Shown piece after piece: positions 1-8,917 of a stretch of DNA of 64,000 nt. The position numbers were made by a program, and so were the translations under genes. The notes beneath the pieces are model-generated. The model did no database searches and was not told where the DNA came from. It saw nothing but the letters and a program-made list of their open reading frames with translations. How positions within the stretch are numbered: the stretch's first letter is position 1; each line of letters opens with the position of its first letter. Source of the DNA: CAWJKP01 sp963843465 (GTDB taxonomy: Bacteria > Planctomycetota > Planctomycetia > Pirellulales > Thermoguttaceae); assembly GCA_963843465.1 (NCBI GenBank), contig CAWJKP010000005.1, positions 310,001 to 374,000 of the forward strand, read 5' to 3'.

Positions 1-91
1 CAATCGTCGCTACGCGACGAACGGGAGGTGGGGGGTCATACGTTCCGTGGGTTAAAACCCACGGCTACCGTCGCATCGTCGCTACGCGACG
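1..91. repeat. Short palindromes upstream of the PLD gene
   Basis: Two identical 15-bp palindromes CGTCGCTACGCGACG lie at 5-19 and 77-91. Between them, at 45-64, is a hairpin with 8-bp arms (CCGTGGGT / ACCCACGG) and an AAAA-type loop. No coding potential is visible. These are part of the palindromic repeat background of the window; a role as terminator of a gene left of the window is possible but not shown. Confidence 0.6.
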
Positions 92-136
92 TGGACTTAG
101 CGATCACTCTGGTCAACCGGATAACCGTTTAGGCCC

Positions 137-1519
137 ATGACCTGGTTCCTCACCCACCTTGCCGCGGTCGTCGGCTCCTTGCTGAGCATTCTGGCGATCG
201 CCCAGATGCTCAGGCAGCGGCGCTCTCCCAGCAGCACCGCGGCCTGGCTGTTGGCGATCGTCGCGGCGCCCTACATCGGCGTGCCCTTGTTCCTCATGTT
301 CGGCGGTCGCAAGCTGCATCTTCGGGCCGAGGCCAAGGAGGACCTGGACCTGGCCGCACACCAGGCGATCCCGCTGGAAAAGGCCGACTACGTCGACCGC
401 ACGCTCCGCTCCTACGGCATCCCCGGCGCGACCGCCGGAAACCGCATGACGCTCTGCCCGACCGGGGTCGAAGGACTGCGCGCCTTGCTGCAACTGGTGG
501 ACGAAGCCCAGCGGTCGATCCACGTGGAGACGTTCATCTTCGGCCGCGACGAGGTCGGCCGGGAGGTCTTGCGCCGCCTGGCCGAACGGGCCGCGGAAGG
601 ATTGGAGGTCCGCCTGCTGGTGGACGGCGTCGGGTCGCTCTGGACCCCGCGAAACTTCTACGCGCCCTTGATCCAGGCCGGCGGCAAGCTGGCGGTCTTC
701 AATCCGGCGATCCACATCCCCTTTATCCGGCGGACCAATCTGCGAAACCACCGCAAGATCGCCGCCGCCGACGGCCGGCGAGCGCTGGCCGGAGGCATGA
801 ACATCACGGCCGACGATATGTCCCTGGCGGCCAAGCCGGCAGCGTGGCAGGACCTGTCGTTCGTGGTCGAAGGACCGGCCGCCTGGCACTTCGACCAGGT
901 CTTCCGCTCCGACTGGCGGTTTGCCAAGGGGGAGGACCTCCCGGTCCCCAGGGACGTTCCCCTTGCCGGCCTCCAGCCTCACGAGGCCGTGTTGCAGGTG
1001 GTTCCCTCCGGGCCGGACGTGGCCAACGACCCGTTGTTGGATACGATCCTGATGTCGATCTTCTCGGCCAAGGAGCGGGTCTGGATCGTCACGCCCTACT
1101 TCGTTCCCGACGATACGGTCGAGCAGGCGTTGCTGGTGGCCTGTCACCGCGGCGTTGACGTGAGCATCCTCGTGCCCGCGCGGTCCAATCATGCCTTGGC
1201 CGACATCGCCCGGGGCAGCTTCTTACGCCACATTCAAGAGGCGGGCGGGACCATCTGGCAGTACGCGCCCGCCATGCTCCATGCCAAGCTGGTGATCGTC
1301 GACCACGACCTGGCGATGGTGGGCTCCGCCAACATCGACATGCGGAGCCTGCTGCTGAACTTCGAGATCATGCAGTTTGTTTACAGCCAGGCCGAGATCG
1401 CCGCCTGCGAGCAATGGGCGCTTCGATTGGTGCAGCAGTCGAAGGCCGGCATGTCCGCGGCGGGCGTCGTCCGCGAGCTGGTCGAAGGCCTCACGCGGCT
1501 GGTCGAGCCGCTGCTGTGA
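137..1519 (+). CDS. cls: Cardiolipin synthase-like phospholipase D family protein
   Basis: This membrane enzyme would condense phosphatidylglycerol (or a related lipid) into cardiolipin. The 460-residue protein has two N-terminal hydrophobic segments (about residues 4-22 and 33-56), the usual PLDc_N anchor, followed by two phospholipase D domains. The HKD motifs are visible: NHRKIAAADG near residue 203 and LHAKLVIVD near residue 380, the second followed by GSANIDMRS. Length and architecture match bacterial ClsA-type synthases (about 480 residues). The first motif is H-R-K-I-x3-D-G, as is common in this family. The start is the first ATG in frame; no strong Shine-Dalgarno is seen. The gene stands alone: the next gene on the same strand starts 212 bp downstream, behind a palindrome. 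Family assignment is firm; the exact lipid product is inferred. Confidence 0.92.
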   Translation: MTWFLTHLAAVVGSLLSILAIAQMLRQRRSPSSTAAWLLAIVAAPYIGVPLFLMFGGRKLHLRAEAKEDLDLAAHQAIPLEKADYVDRTLRSYGIPGATAGNRMTLCPTGVEGLRALLQLVDEAQRSIHVETFIFGRDEVGREVLRRLAERAAEGLEVRLLVDGVGSLWTPRNFYAPLIQAGGKLAVFNPAIHIPFIRRTNLRNHRKIAAADGRRALAGGMNITADDMSLAAKPAAWQDLSFVVEGPAAWHFDQVFRSDWRFAKGEDLPVPRDVPLAGLQPHEAVLQVVPSGPDVANDPLLDTILMSIFSAKERVWIVTPYFVPDDTVEQALLVACHRGVDVSILVPARSNHALADIARGSFLRHIQEAGGTIWQYAPAMLHAKLVIVDHDLAMVGSANIDMRSLLLNFEIMQFVYSQAEIAACEQWALRLVQQSKAGMSAAGVVRELVEGLTRLVEPLL

Positions 1520-1599
1520 CGGGCGGGCGGCAGTGGCGAAGGAGCCTCCAAGCGGCGCGAACCTAATGATTGGCCAAAGGAAAAGTCGGGGGGAGTTCC

Positions 1600-1656
1600 G
1601 TAGGACGGATTGCTAATCCGTCCTCGATTTCTGGACGGATTGGCAATCCGTCCTAC
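1600..1656. repeat. Palindromic element family A (double unit)
   Basis: Two copies of the palindrome GGACGGATTGCCAATCCGTC (with minor variants) form a 57-bp inverted pair beginning GTAG and ending CTAC. It lies between the PLD gene and the LRR gene. The reading frame of the LRR gene is open through it and would give GRIANPS and GRIGNPSY, but the signal peptide starts later, so it is probably untranslated here. The same element is translated inside three other genes of this window (20798, 24885, 61831). Confidence 0.85.
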
Positions 1657-1731
1657 GCGGCAGTTTTGCTGGACTTCTCTCCGGCGGCGCATAAGATACA
1701 CGTATTCCAATCGCGCCCACGGAATCGCCGA

Positions 1732-3132
1732 ATGAAACTCAGACGCGTGAACCCGAATGGGGCGGTGCGACTGCTGGCCGCCTTTTTCATTCTTGCGATA
1801 TGCGATGGCACGTCTGTCACCGGTCCGCTTGCCGAGACGGCCCCGCCCAATCGCTTGCCGGAGAACATGGTTACCGCCTGGAAGAAGGCCGGGGCTTCTG
1901 CCGGCTGGATGCGAACTCGCGGCTTCCCTGGAAACGAGCCCTCCTGGGGCTTGTTTCATGAGGAAAAAGCAGGCTCGCCCGGCGACCTGCCGGCGTTTCG
2001 CGTGCGAGGCAAGAGTTGGCAAGCGGGACGGCTGGCAAACCTTCCCGCCCCGGCTTCCCCTTTCGGGCTTGACCTGTTCTTCGGTGACGTGACGGACGCG
2101 GGGCTGAAGGAACTTGCCGAGTTCACCAATCTGCAAGTGCTCTCGCTCGGACCGGTCAACATTGCTTTCCCTACCATGATAACCGACGCGGGCATGAAGG
2201 GACTCGCTGCTCTGAAGAGCTTGCGGACGCTGAACCTTTCCTGCACCAACGTAACCGACGCCGGGCTGAAACATCTGGCGGGACTGGAGTCTCTGCAGGC
2301 GCTGTCCCTTCGCTTTACGCCGGTATCGCTCGCGGGCCTGAAGGAGCTGGCTGGGCTGGAGTCTCTACAGGCGCTGAATCTCGACAGATCGAAGGTGACA
2401 GACGCTGGGCTGAAGGAAGTGGCCAGGCTGAAATCCCTAGAGACGTTGGACCTCTACGGCACGAAAATAACAGACGCCGGGCTGAAGGAGCTGGCCGGGT
2501 TGAAGTCACTGCGGACGCTGATCCTCTACAATGCCGCGTCCATTACGGACGCCGGGCTCAAGCAACTGGCCGGGCTACGGGAACTGCGGACGCTGATTCT
2601 CCCCGGCACAAGAGTGACGGACGCCGGGTTGAAGGAATTGGCCGGGCTGAAGTCGCTGCAGACGTTGGACGTCGGTTACTTGCCGGTATCGGACGCGGGC
2701 CTGAAGGGACTCGGCGGCTTGAAGTCCCTGCAAACCCTGGACCTCACCGCTACGCCAGTGACGGACGCCGGGCTGAAGGAGTTGGCCGGGCTGACGGCGC
2801 TGCAAACGCTGGGCCTCAGCGCCACGCACGTAACAGGTGCCGGGCTCAAGGAGCTGGTCGGCCTGAAGGCGCTGCACACGTTACGCTTTTGGAACAACGG
2901 CAAGGTAACCGACGCCGGGCTGAAGGGGGTGGGCGAGCTGAAGTCTCTGCACACGCTGGACCTGCGCCAAACGAAGGTGACCGACGCCGGGCTGAAAGCG
3001 CTGGCCGGCATGAAGTCTCTGCAAAACCTGTACCTCCAACAAACACAAGTGACGGCCGCGGGCGTTGCTGAATTGCAGAAGGCGCTGCCTGCGTGCAACA
3101 TCCACTCCTCTGGCGGTTTCTACTATTTCTAA
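1732..3132 (+). CDS. Secreted leucine-rich repeat protein
   Basis: A 466-residue protein with an N-terminal signal peptide (basic MKLRR, then LLAAFFILAICDG) and a body of about fourteen 24-residue leucine-rich repeats of the pattern VTDAGLKELAGLKSLQTLDL, from roughly residue 120 to 455. It is the cysteine-poor, bacterial GALA/ribonuclease-inhibitor-like LRR type that is abundant in planctomycetes. It is likely exported and used in protein binding; no enzymatic domain is seen. The frame is open upstream to 1570, but that extension would translate a palindromic repeat. I chose ATG 1732 because the signal peptide starts there. The repeats are nearly uniform in DNA sequence, suggesting expansion by duplication. 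Partner and role are unknown. Confidence 0.85.
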   Translation: MKLRRVNPNGAVRLLAAFFILAICDGTSVTGPLAETAPPNRLPENMVTAWKKAGASAGWMRTRGFPGNEPSWGLFHEEKAGSPGDLPAFRVRGKSWQAGRLANLPAPASPFGLDLFFGDVTDAGLKELAEFTNLQVLSLGPVNIAFPTMITDAGMKGLAALKSLRTLNLSCTNVTDAGLKHLAGLESLQALSLRFTPVSLAGLKELAGLESLQALNLDRSKVTDAGLKEVARLKSLETLDLYGTKITDAGLKELAGLKSLRTLILYNAASITDAGLKQLAGLRELRTLILPGTRVTDAGLKELAGLKSLQTLDVGYLPVSDAGLKGLGGLKSLQTLDLTATPVTDAGLKELAGLTALQTLGLSATHVTGAGLKELVGLKALHTLRFWNNGKVTDAGLKGVGELKSLHTLDLRQTKVTDAGLKALAGMKSLQNLYLQQTQVTAAGVAELQKALPACNIHSSGGFYYF

Positions 3133-3138
3133 ATGAAC

Positions 3139-3321
3139 CTATCCCGCTAGACTGCGAACGGCGAAGCTCTCGCCTTTTTCGGAACGTCTTGCAAGCTCCA
3201 GCGTGGCGACGACGGCGCGGTGGTCGGAGAGCACGTTGGGCAAGGTGCGGTAATCGAGGAAGCGGAAGTCAGCGGAAACCATGATCCAATCGAAGCGGCG
3301 GTTCCGCCGGCGAAAGGAGAC
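3139..3321 (-). pseudogene. Duplicated 3' fragment of the EEP-family gene at 4036-4834
   Basis: About 167 bp (3155-3321) closely match the 3' end of the endonuclease/exonuclease/phosphatase gene (4048-4212) in the same orientation. In frame on the minus strand it encodes about 55 residues, including RRNRRFDWIMVSADFRF and LSDHRAVVATLELARR, nearly identical to the parent C-terminus. It then diverges in the last codons and reaches its own stop at 3139-3141. There is no start codon and no upstream domain, so it is a remnant. Together with the complete copy it brackets a toxin-antitoxin pair. Confidence 0.8.
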
Positions 3322-3381
3322 TTGGAGCGGTCCCCTATGCTAGAAGGGTTGTTTGGATTATGATCGGTATTGGAGATGCCT

Positions 3382-3624
3382 ATGAATCTGACCAACGAAC
3401 AAGTACAGGCCATTCGGGAAGGCGAACCCGTTCGGGTCATACCCCCGGAGGTGGGGGAGGAGTGCGTCGTGATCCGCAGCGATGCCTACGAGAAGATCAA
3501 GCATCTTTTCTACGACGATGGCGAGCCTGATCCCGCCCAGTTCTATCCCCTCGTGAGCGCCATCATGGCCGAAGACGATGCGGATGATCCTGCGCTGGAG
3601 AGCTACCAGAAATACAAGCGATGA
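3382..3624 (+). CDS. Antitoxin of a MazF/PemK-type toxin-antitoxin pair
   Basis: A small acidic protein (80 residues) encoded directly upstream of a MazF-like toxin, with its stop overlapping the toxin start in ATGA. The C-terminal half is rich in Asp and Glu (EDDADDPALESYQKYKR), typical of the disordered part of an antitoxin that wraps the toxin. The N-terminal part, with VRVIPPEVGEECVVIR, may form the DNA-binding or dimerising part; no family is recognised with certainty. I chose ATG 3382, preceded by GGAG at 3372-3375 with good spacing. A TTG at 3370 is in frame but poorly placed. The partner is inferred from gene order and overlap, and autoregulation is expected from known modules rather than seen. 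Confidence 0.7.
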   Translation: MNLTNEQVQAIREGEPVRVIPPEVGEECVVIRSDAYEKIKHLFYDDGEPDPAQFYPLVSAIMAEDDADDPALESYQKYKR

Positions 3625-3968
3625 AACGTGGCGACATCCTCGTCGTGGACTTCTCCGCCTACAACCCCAGAGAGAAGGTCCGCCCCGCGCTTGCGGTGCA
3701 GAACGACCCCGATAATGCCAGGATGAAGAATACCATCGTGGCATTGATTACGGGAAACGTCCGCCGCGCCGGCGAGCGAACGCAATTCCTGATCGCTCAA
3801 CAGCATCCAGACTATTCCGCTTCGGGATTGCACAAGGATTCGGTCGTGAATTGCTCGAACATCGTCACGATCCGACAGCAGGACGTTCTGCGTACCATCG
3901 GCAAGCTCTCGCGGGTTACGATGGATCAAATCGACGTTTGTCTCAAAGCGGCGCTCGGCCTACCTTGA
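3621..3968 (+). CDS. MazF/PemK-family mRNA interferase toxin
   Basis: A 115-residue protein of the type II toxin-antitoxin CcdB/MazF fold. It begins with the diagnostic MKRGDILVVDF and continues with VRPALAVQND and NCSNIVTIRQQDV, the usual arrangement in which a loop Arg (R in VRPAL) and a Ser/Thr near the third motif contribute to RNA cleavage. Length is normal for the family (105-120). It overlaps the preceding antitoxin by 4 bp, so the pair is translationally coupled. Its likely action is sequence-specific cleavage of mRNA in the cytoplasm when the antitoxin is degraded. The pair lies between a full EEP gene and a duplicated fragment of that gene's end, suggesting arrival as a unit. Confidence 0.85.
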   Translation: MKRGDILVVDFSAYNPREKVRPALAVQNDPDNARMKNTIVALITGNVRRAGERTQFLIAQQHPDYSASGLHKDSVVNCSNIVTIRQQDVLRTIGKLSRVTMDQIDVCLKAALGLP

Positions 3969-4035
3969 TTCGCCCCGCGCTATCCCATTCCGGAGCTTCG
4001 TGAAGCTCCTTCGCGCCGCATGGTGGCGGCGGAGG

Positions 4036-4834
4036 CTACGAAACCTTGAACGGCGACGGTCTCGCCTTTTCCGCACGCCGCGCAAGCTCCAGCGTGGCGA
4101 CCACGGCGCGGTGGTCGGAGAGCACGTTGGGCAACGTGCGGTAGTCTCGGAAACGGAAGTCGGCGGAAACCATGATCCAATCGAAGCGGCGGTTCCGCCG
4201 GGGAAAGGAGACCATGTCGGCCGCCTCCGGCTCGTGCGGGTGGAGGTTCAACTCCCGGGCCAGGATGGCCAACGTCGGGTCTTTGATCGAGTAGCCGCAG
4301 TTGAAATCGCCCATCAGCACCAAGGGACGCCGCCGGCCGGCCAGGCACTGGATCACTTCGCGGGCCTGACGCTGGCGAATCGACTTGCGGCTGAAATCCA
4401 GGTGTACGGAGGCCACGTCCAGCGAGAGCGGCCGCGTGCCCGGCCAGCGGATCGTGCCGACGACCATGCCCTTGCGTTGCGTGGGCGGCGAGGGAGAGAA
4501 ACGGTGCGAAGACTGTTCCTGCAACCGCTGCCGCGACACCAGGGCCGTGCCGTACGCCAACTTCAGCCGCCGCACGTGCTGGCCGAGCACATAGAACGGG
4601 ATCCCCGTCTTCTTCGACAGGTAGGCAACGTGATGAAAGCGGCCGCTCCAGAGCGACGGGGCGTCGGCCTCCTGCAGCGCGACGACGTTCCGGCTGTTCC
4701 TCTTTCAGGATCCGCACCACTTCGTCCAAATTGGCCTGGATCACGGCCCGCCGCAGCAATGCCTGGTGCCAGGCATCCTTGCGCCCGTGGGCCAGGTTCA
4801 GGGTGATGACCTTCAGCGTACCGGAGCCCTGCAT
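4036..4834 (-). CDS. Endonuclease/exonuclease/phosphatase family protein (one frame break)
   Basis: A metal-dependent hydrolase of the exonuclease III / DNase I-like fold, about 265 residues once one frame break is repaired. The N-terminus (VITLNLAHGR) and the metal-binding Glu region (VALQEADAP) are seen before and across the break. The later motifs are VASVHLDF, VLMGDFNC, RFDWIMVS and the terminal LSDHRAVVA, which holds the catalytic Asp-His. The break is near 4688, where an extra T (A on the coding strand) shifts ILKEEQP out of frame; removing it restores VVALQEAD. The substrate is unknown: members cut DNA, RNA, phospholipids or sugar phosphates. A partial copy of the 3' end is found at 3139-3321. 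Confidence 0.8.
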
Positions 4835-4848
4835 CGTCTCTTCCGAGA

Positions 4849-4882
4849 ATCCAAAATCTGAAATCTGAAATCTGAAATCCGT
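4849..4882. repeat. AATCTGAAATCTGAAATCC simple repeat (family H)
   Basis: A run of near-repeats of AAATCTGAAATC, followed by two copies of GTGTTTGATCC, fills the gap between the EEP gene and the uvrA stop. Related A-rich strings appear at 13098-13176 and 35551-35668. No coding or hairpin signal is visible. Confidence 0.6.
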
Positions 4883-4969
4883 GTTTGATCCGTGTTTGAT
4901 CCGTGGCCTTTTTCCGAGCGTGCGACGTTTCCCTTTGCAATCTTGGCGACCTGGCGGGTGGTGGCCGGT

Positions 4970-7865
4970 TTACGGGCCCTTGAGCAGGTCGGCCAGGAAC
5001 CGCCCGGTCACCGACGAGGGGGCGTGGGCGACCATTTCGGGCGTGCCCTTGGCCACCACCTGTCCTCCCTCGTCGGCTGCGCCGGGGCCCAGGTCGATGA
5101 GGTAATCGGCGGCCTTCATCAGTTGCAGGTTGTGCTCGATGACGATCAGCGAATGGCCCACGGCCAAAAGCGCGTCGAAGCAGTCCAGCAACTGCACGAT
5201 GTCGGAGAAGTGCAGGCCGGTGGTGGGCTCGTCGAGGAGGAACAACGAGCGGCCCCGCTTGGCGCCGGACATGTAGCCGGCCAGCTTCAGCCGCTGGGCC
5301 TCGCCGCCGGAGAGCGTGTTGGCGGGCTGCCCCAGCCGCACGTAGTCCAGGCCCACGTCGATCAGCCGCTTCAGCCGGGCCTGCACCTTGGGCCGCCCGC
5401 GGAAAAAGGTGAACGCCTCGCGGACCGTCATCTCCAGGACCTCGGCGATGTTGCGGCCGCGGTAGGTGACGTCGAGGATCTCGTCGCGGTAGCGGGTGCC
5501 GTGGCACTGGCTGCACTTCATGTAGATGTCGGCCAGAAACTGCATGTCGATCGCCAGGTAGCCGTCCCCCTGGCAGACGCTGCACCGGCCGCCGTCGACG
5601 TTGAAGCTGAAATGGCTGGCCGAAAGGCCCCGCGTCTTGGCCTCGGTCGTCTCGGCGAAGACGTTGCGGATCTCGTCGAAGGCCTTCAGGTAGGTCACCG
5701 GGTTGCTCCGCGGCGAGCGGCCGATGGGACTCTGGTCGACCATGATCACGTCGTCGATCTGCCCGTCGCCGTAGACGTCGTCGAAGTCGCAGGGCTTGAG
5801 GGCGTCCTTGCGGAGCCGCCGGCAGAGCGCCGGATAGAGCGTCTCCTCGACCAGCGTGCTCTTGCCCGAGCCGCTCACGCCGGTGACCAGGCAGAGCACG
5901 CCCAGGGGAAACTCCACGGTGATGTTGCGGAGATTGTTGCCCCGGCGCCGGCCAGGCGGATCCAGCCGTGATCGGGCGCACGGCGCGGGCCGCCGCTTGC
6001 CACGCCGCGGCGGCCGGAAAGGTAATCGCCGGTGAGACTGTCGGGCGAGGCCTCCATCTCCTGGGGCGTGCCCTGGAACACGACCCGCCCGCCCCGCTCG
6101 CCGGCTCCCGGCCCGATCTCGATCACCTGGTCGGCCGCGCGGATCATGGCCTCCTCGTGCTCGACCACGACCACCGTATTGTCCCGGTTCCGCAGCTTTT
6201 CGATGGCGCGGATCAACTGCTCGATGTCGCGGGGGTGCAGTCCGATCGAAGGCTCGTCGAGCACGTAGAGCATGTTGACCAGGCTCGATCCCAGGGCCGC
6301 GCTCAGCGCCACCCGGCGGATCTCGCCGCCGCTGAGGGTCCGCAGGGTGCGGTCCAAGGTCAGGTAGCCCAGCCCGACCGCCTCCAGGTAGCCCAGCCGG
6401 GCGGAGATCTGTTCGAGCATCATCCGGCCCACCTGCCGTTGCCAGTCGGAAAGCGACAGCCAACGGATGAGCTGGCTGGCGTCGCGGATCTTCATCGCCG
6501 AGATCTCGGCAATGTTCTTGCCGCCGATCCGCGCGGCCAAGGCGGCCGTCCGCAGCCGGCTGCCGCCGCAGGCCGGACAGGGGCGGTAGCTCCGCCAACG
6601 GCTGAGAAAGACGCGAATGTGCATCTTGTACTTCCGCCGCTGGAGCCAGGCAAAGAAGCCCTTAAGCCCGCCAAACTTCCGTTGCGGCACGCCCTCGCGA
6701 ATCAAGGCCACCTGCTCGGGCCGCAACTGCGAGAAAGGCACGTCGACCGGTAAACCGTAGTCGCCGGCCAGGTCCAGAGCTCTTCGAGCTCGTGGGCGTA
6801 GGCCGGGCTGTTCCAAGGCGCAATCGCCCCCTCGCGGATCGATTTCGACGGGTCCGGCACGACCAGCTCCATGTCGACGTCGATCACGTTGCCAAAGCCC
6901 TCGCACTGCGGACAGGCCCCCAACGGGCTGTTGAAGCTGTACAACCGCGGCTCCGGCGTGGGGTATTCCAGCCCGCAGTCTCCGCAGACAAGCTGGGTGT
7001 TCAATCCGATCTTGCGCCAATTGCGCCCGTCGACGACGCATTCGGGGCCTTGTGGTGCAGCCGTCCCGGCTGCTTGAGCAGGCGGGACGCCTGCACCACA
7101 AGATGCCTCTGGACAGGTACCAACAACCTGTTCCACGAAAGCCACACAGCGCCCTGCCCCCTTGGCGAAGGCGATCTCCAGCGAGTCGCGTACCCGCTGG
7201 TCAGCCGCCGCACCGGCCGAGAGACGATCGACGACCACGGAAAGCGATCGGCTCGCCGCGAAAGCGGGGCGGTCCGCTTCCGCGGACAGGTCCACCAACC
7301 GGTCGGCGACGATCGCCCGAACGAAGCCGTCTTCCACCAGCCCGGAAGCCACTTCGGCCAGGTCGCCGTCGGCGGCGACCGCCATGGGGAAGGCGATCAT
7401 GTACCGTGTGCCTTCCGGGAGCTGCTGGAGAACCTCGGCCGCCGACTGGGGAGAATCATGTTTGACCTCCCGCCCGCACTGCTGGCAAAAGACCTGGCCG
7501 ATCTTGGCAAACAGCAGCCGCAGGTAATCGCTGGTTCCGGTGGCCGTGCCGACCGTCGAGCGGCTGGAGCGGCTGCCGCCTGCGCTGGTGACGGCGATCG
7601 ACGGCGGGATGCCGTCGATCCGCTCCGCCTCGGGTTTCTCCAATCGCTGGAGGAACTGCCGGGTGTAGGCGGAGAAGCTCTCGATGAAGCGTCGCTGACC
7701 TTCCGCGTAGAGCGTGTCCAAGGCCAGGCTGCTCTTGCCGCTGCCGCTCACGCCGCAGAGCACGATCAGCTTCCGGAGCGGGATATCCAGATCGATCCCT
7801 TTGAGGTTATGGACGGCCACCCCGCGGAGTGAAATGTGCCCGGTTTCCGCCCTAATCGTCGTCAT
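4970..7865 (-). CDS. uvrA: Excinuclease ABC subunit A (two frame breaks)
   Basis: This is the damage-recognition ATPase of nucleotide excision repair, which loads UvrB on lesions. It is about 965 residues after correction, normal length. The first ABC module has Walker A GVSGSGKSS near residue 40 and a zinc-binding CxxC pair (CQQCGREV). Then follow CPQCEGFG, signature LSGGE, DEPSIGLH, a second Walker A GVSGSGKS, the second zinc site (CSVCQGDG..CSQCHGTRY), LSGGEAQR and DEPTTGLH. The frame breaks near 6778 (one base missing after HELEEL) and near 5945 (one C missing before RGNNLRNITVEFP). All motifs are intact on both sides, so assembly error is more likely than decay. Residues around 7050-7101 come from a palindromic repeat. 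ATG 7865 overlaps the preceding gene by 14 bp. Confidence 0.93.
7050..7101. repeat. Palindromic element family E inside uvrA
   Basis: A 52-bp inverted repeat beginning TTGTGGTGCAGCCGTCCCGG and ending with the complement. It lies in frame in uvrA, between the first zinc-finger region and the CVVDGRNWRKIG segment, and adds about 17 residues (GAGVPPAQAAGTAAPQG). A closely related intergenic copy is at 47761-47817. Confidence 0.85.
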
Positions 7866-8313
7866 CAAGGTCCTGCACGACCTGCCGCAGCGCGTCAACA
7901 ATCTTCACGGCATCCATTCCAGCGATAACAAATCGAACTACCGGACTATCGACTGGGCCTACCAAGAGGAAGAAACGGTCTTCGTATTCGTCGTCCTTGA
8001 CAAGAGTGATTGGCGACTTTTTGTCTTTGCCAATGACTAGCGAGCCACCGCCCGCTAACGAACCAGTCGACGATTCTTTCGTTGCGCACTGATGCGGCAC
8101 AAGGAACCGAGCCATCTTGCCAAGAATGTCTACCGAAGGAATCTCAAAATAAAAGGTTACTGACGGCCCCTCAATCTGAGCGTAAAAGCGATCCGCCCCC
8201 GACGTAGTTTCGTCAATGGCAATTTCCCACGGCCCGGAAGAGCCATTTGCCAATAGCCCGAAACTCGCGATGTTGCTGCGGCCAGCAGCGCGAGTGTTCT
8301 TTGTAGTAGCCAT
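7852..8313 (-). CDS. Unknown 153-residue protein, possible immunity partner
   Basis: Unrecognised cytoplasmic protein without signal peptide or membrane segment. It is acidic at the C-terminus (QDLDDDD) and contains an aromatic-rich middle (FYAQIEGPSVTFYFEIPS) and a FFLLVGPVDSPVVRFVI strand-like stretch. The start is placed at ATG 8313, preceded by AAGAGG with 6-base spacing. An in-frame ATG at 8355 abuts the stop of the upstream gene but lacks a ribosome site. It lies immediately 3' of a small toxin-domain-like gene on the same strand, the usual order toxin then immunity, which is the only basis for the proposed role. Its 3' end overlaps the uvrA start. AT content is higher than in neighbours, compatible with acquisition. 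Confidence 0.55.
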   Translation of the reverse strand: MATTKNTRAAGRSNIASFGLLANGSSGPWEIAIDETTSGADRFYAQIEGPSVTFYFEIPSVDILGKMARFLVPHQCATKESSTGSLAGGGSLVIGKDKKSPITLVKDDEYEDRFFLLVGPVDSPVVRFVIAGMDAVKIVDALRQVVQDLDDDD

Positions 8314-8355
8314 AGGAAACCTCTTGTTAGTTTTTTCGTCGCGTGTTGCGCTCAT

Positions 8356-8721
8356 CTAGGGTAACAGATTACCATTTGGATCGACCCGAATGTACTTTTT
8401 CCCACCATCTATTTGTACATCCCAGTGATCGGGATCGCCCGCGTGCGCTCTGTCTTTGATCCATATCCTTCCTTGCACGTCAACGTACCCCTTCTTCCCT
8501 TTCTTGGGACCATGTGTTACCGTGCCTTTCTTGATTACCTGTTTTCCCTTCTTGTTCTTTTCGAGTTTGGGGTCAAACGGGACTGGGCCGCCTCTCGGCA
8601 ATCCTGCCTTATCTATTTGCTTGTCGATCTTATCTGGTAGCTTTTTCGCCACTCGCGGTCCATCCTTTGCCGTTTCCCGCCGGTTGCCCAAATACCCCGG
8701 CAACGCCACGTCGCCTCGCAT
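8356..8721 (-). CDS. Small basic protein resembling a polymorphic toxin C-terminal domain
   Basis: A 121-residue lysine-rich protein ending in a compact segment GRIWIKDRAHAGDPDHWDVQ followed by DGGKKYIRVDPNGNLLP. The arrangement W-x-KD, then H, then HWDVQ, then a G-x-Y-x-x-V-x-P-x-G tail recalls C-terminal nuclease-type domains of bacterial polymorphic toxins, as remembered and not searched. It has no secretion or repeat region: an in-frame TAG lies just upstream of the ATG, so it is an orphan domain or a cassette remnant. GGAG directly abuts the ATG. Base composition is less GC-rich than in the flanking uvrA and murD. The gene downstream could be its immunity protein. Confidence 0.5.
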   Translation of the reverse strand: MRGDVALPGYLGNRRETAKDGPRVAKKLPDKIDKQIDKAGLPRGGPVPFDPKLEKNKKGKQVIKKGTVTHGPKKGKKGYVDVQGRIWIKDRAHAGDPDHWDVQIDGGKKYIRVDPNGNLLP

Positions 8722-8917
8722 CTCCTATCCTAATAACGGTATCGTCCCTTAGCACAGCGAGTCAAGATCCGGCTCGCACACTTTCTGCAACCCACTCCCA
8801 ACGGGGGTCAATACGTGTCGGGGTAGTGGCCAATTCCCAATCGCAAACCGCCCGCGTCATAGAACGAGGCAGGAACGACCCTTGCCTCTTCTCGGGCCGG
8901 CCGGTCAACTGGAGCGT

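Noticed and set aside
113..1192. Long open frame antisense to the PLD-family gene
   Set aside because: High-GC shadow of cls: no protein-like motifs, and the plus-strand frame has both HKD motifs.
1570..1731. N-terminal extension of the LRR protein containing GRIANPS and GRIGNPSY
   Set aside because: The frame is open through the palindrome, but the signal peptide begins at ATG 1732 and an upstream extension would block export. Kept as untranslated repeat.
4892..5971. 359-codon plus-strand frame opposite uvrA
   Set aside because: Shadow of uvrA. Its composition is artificial and there is no ribosome site.
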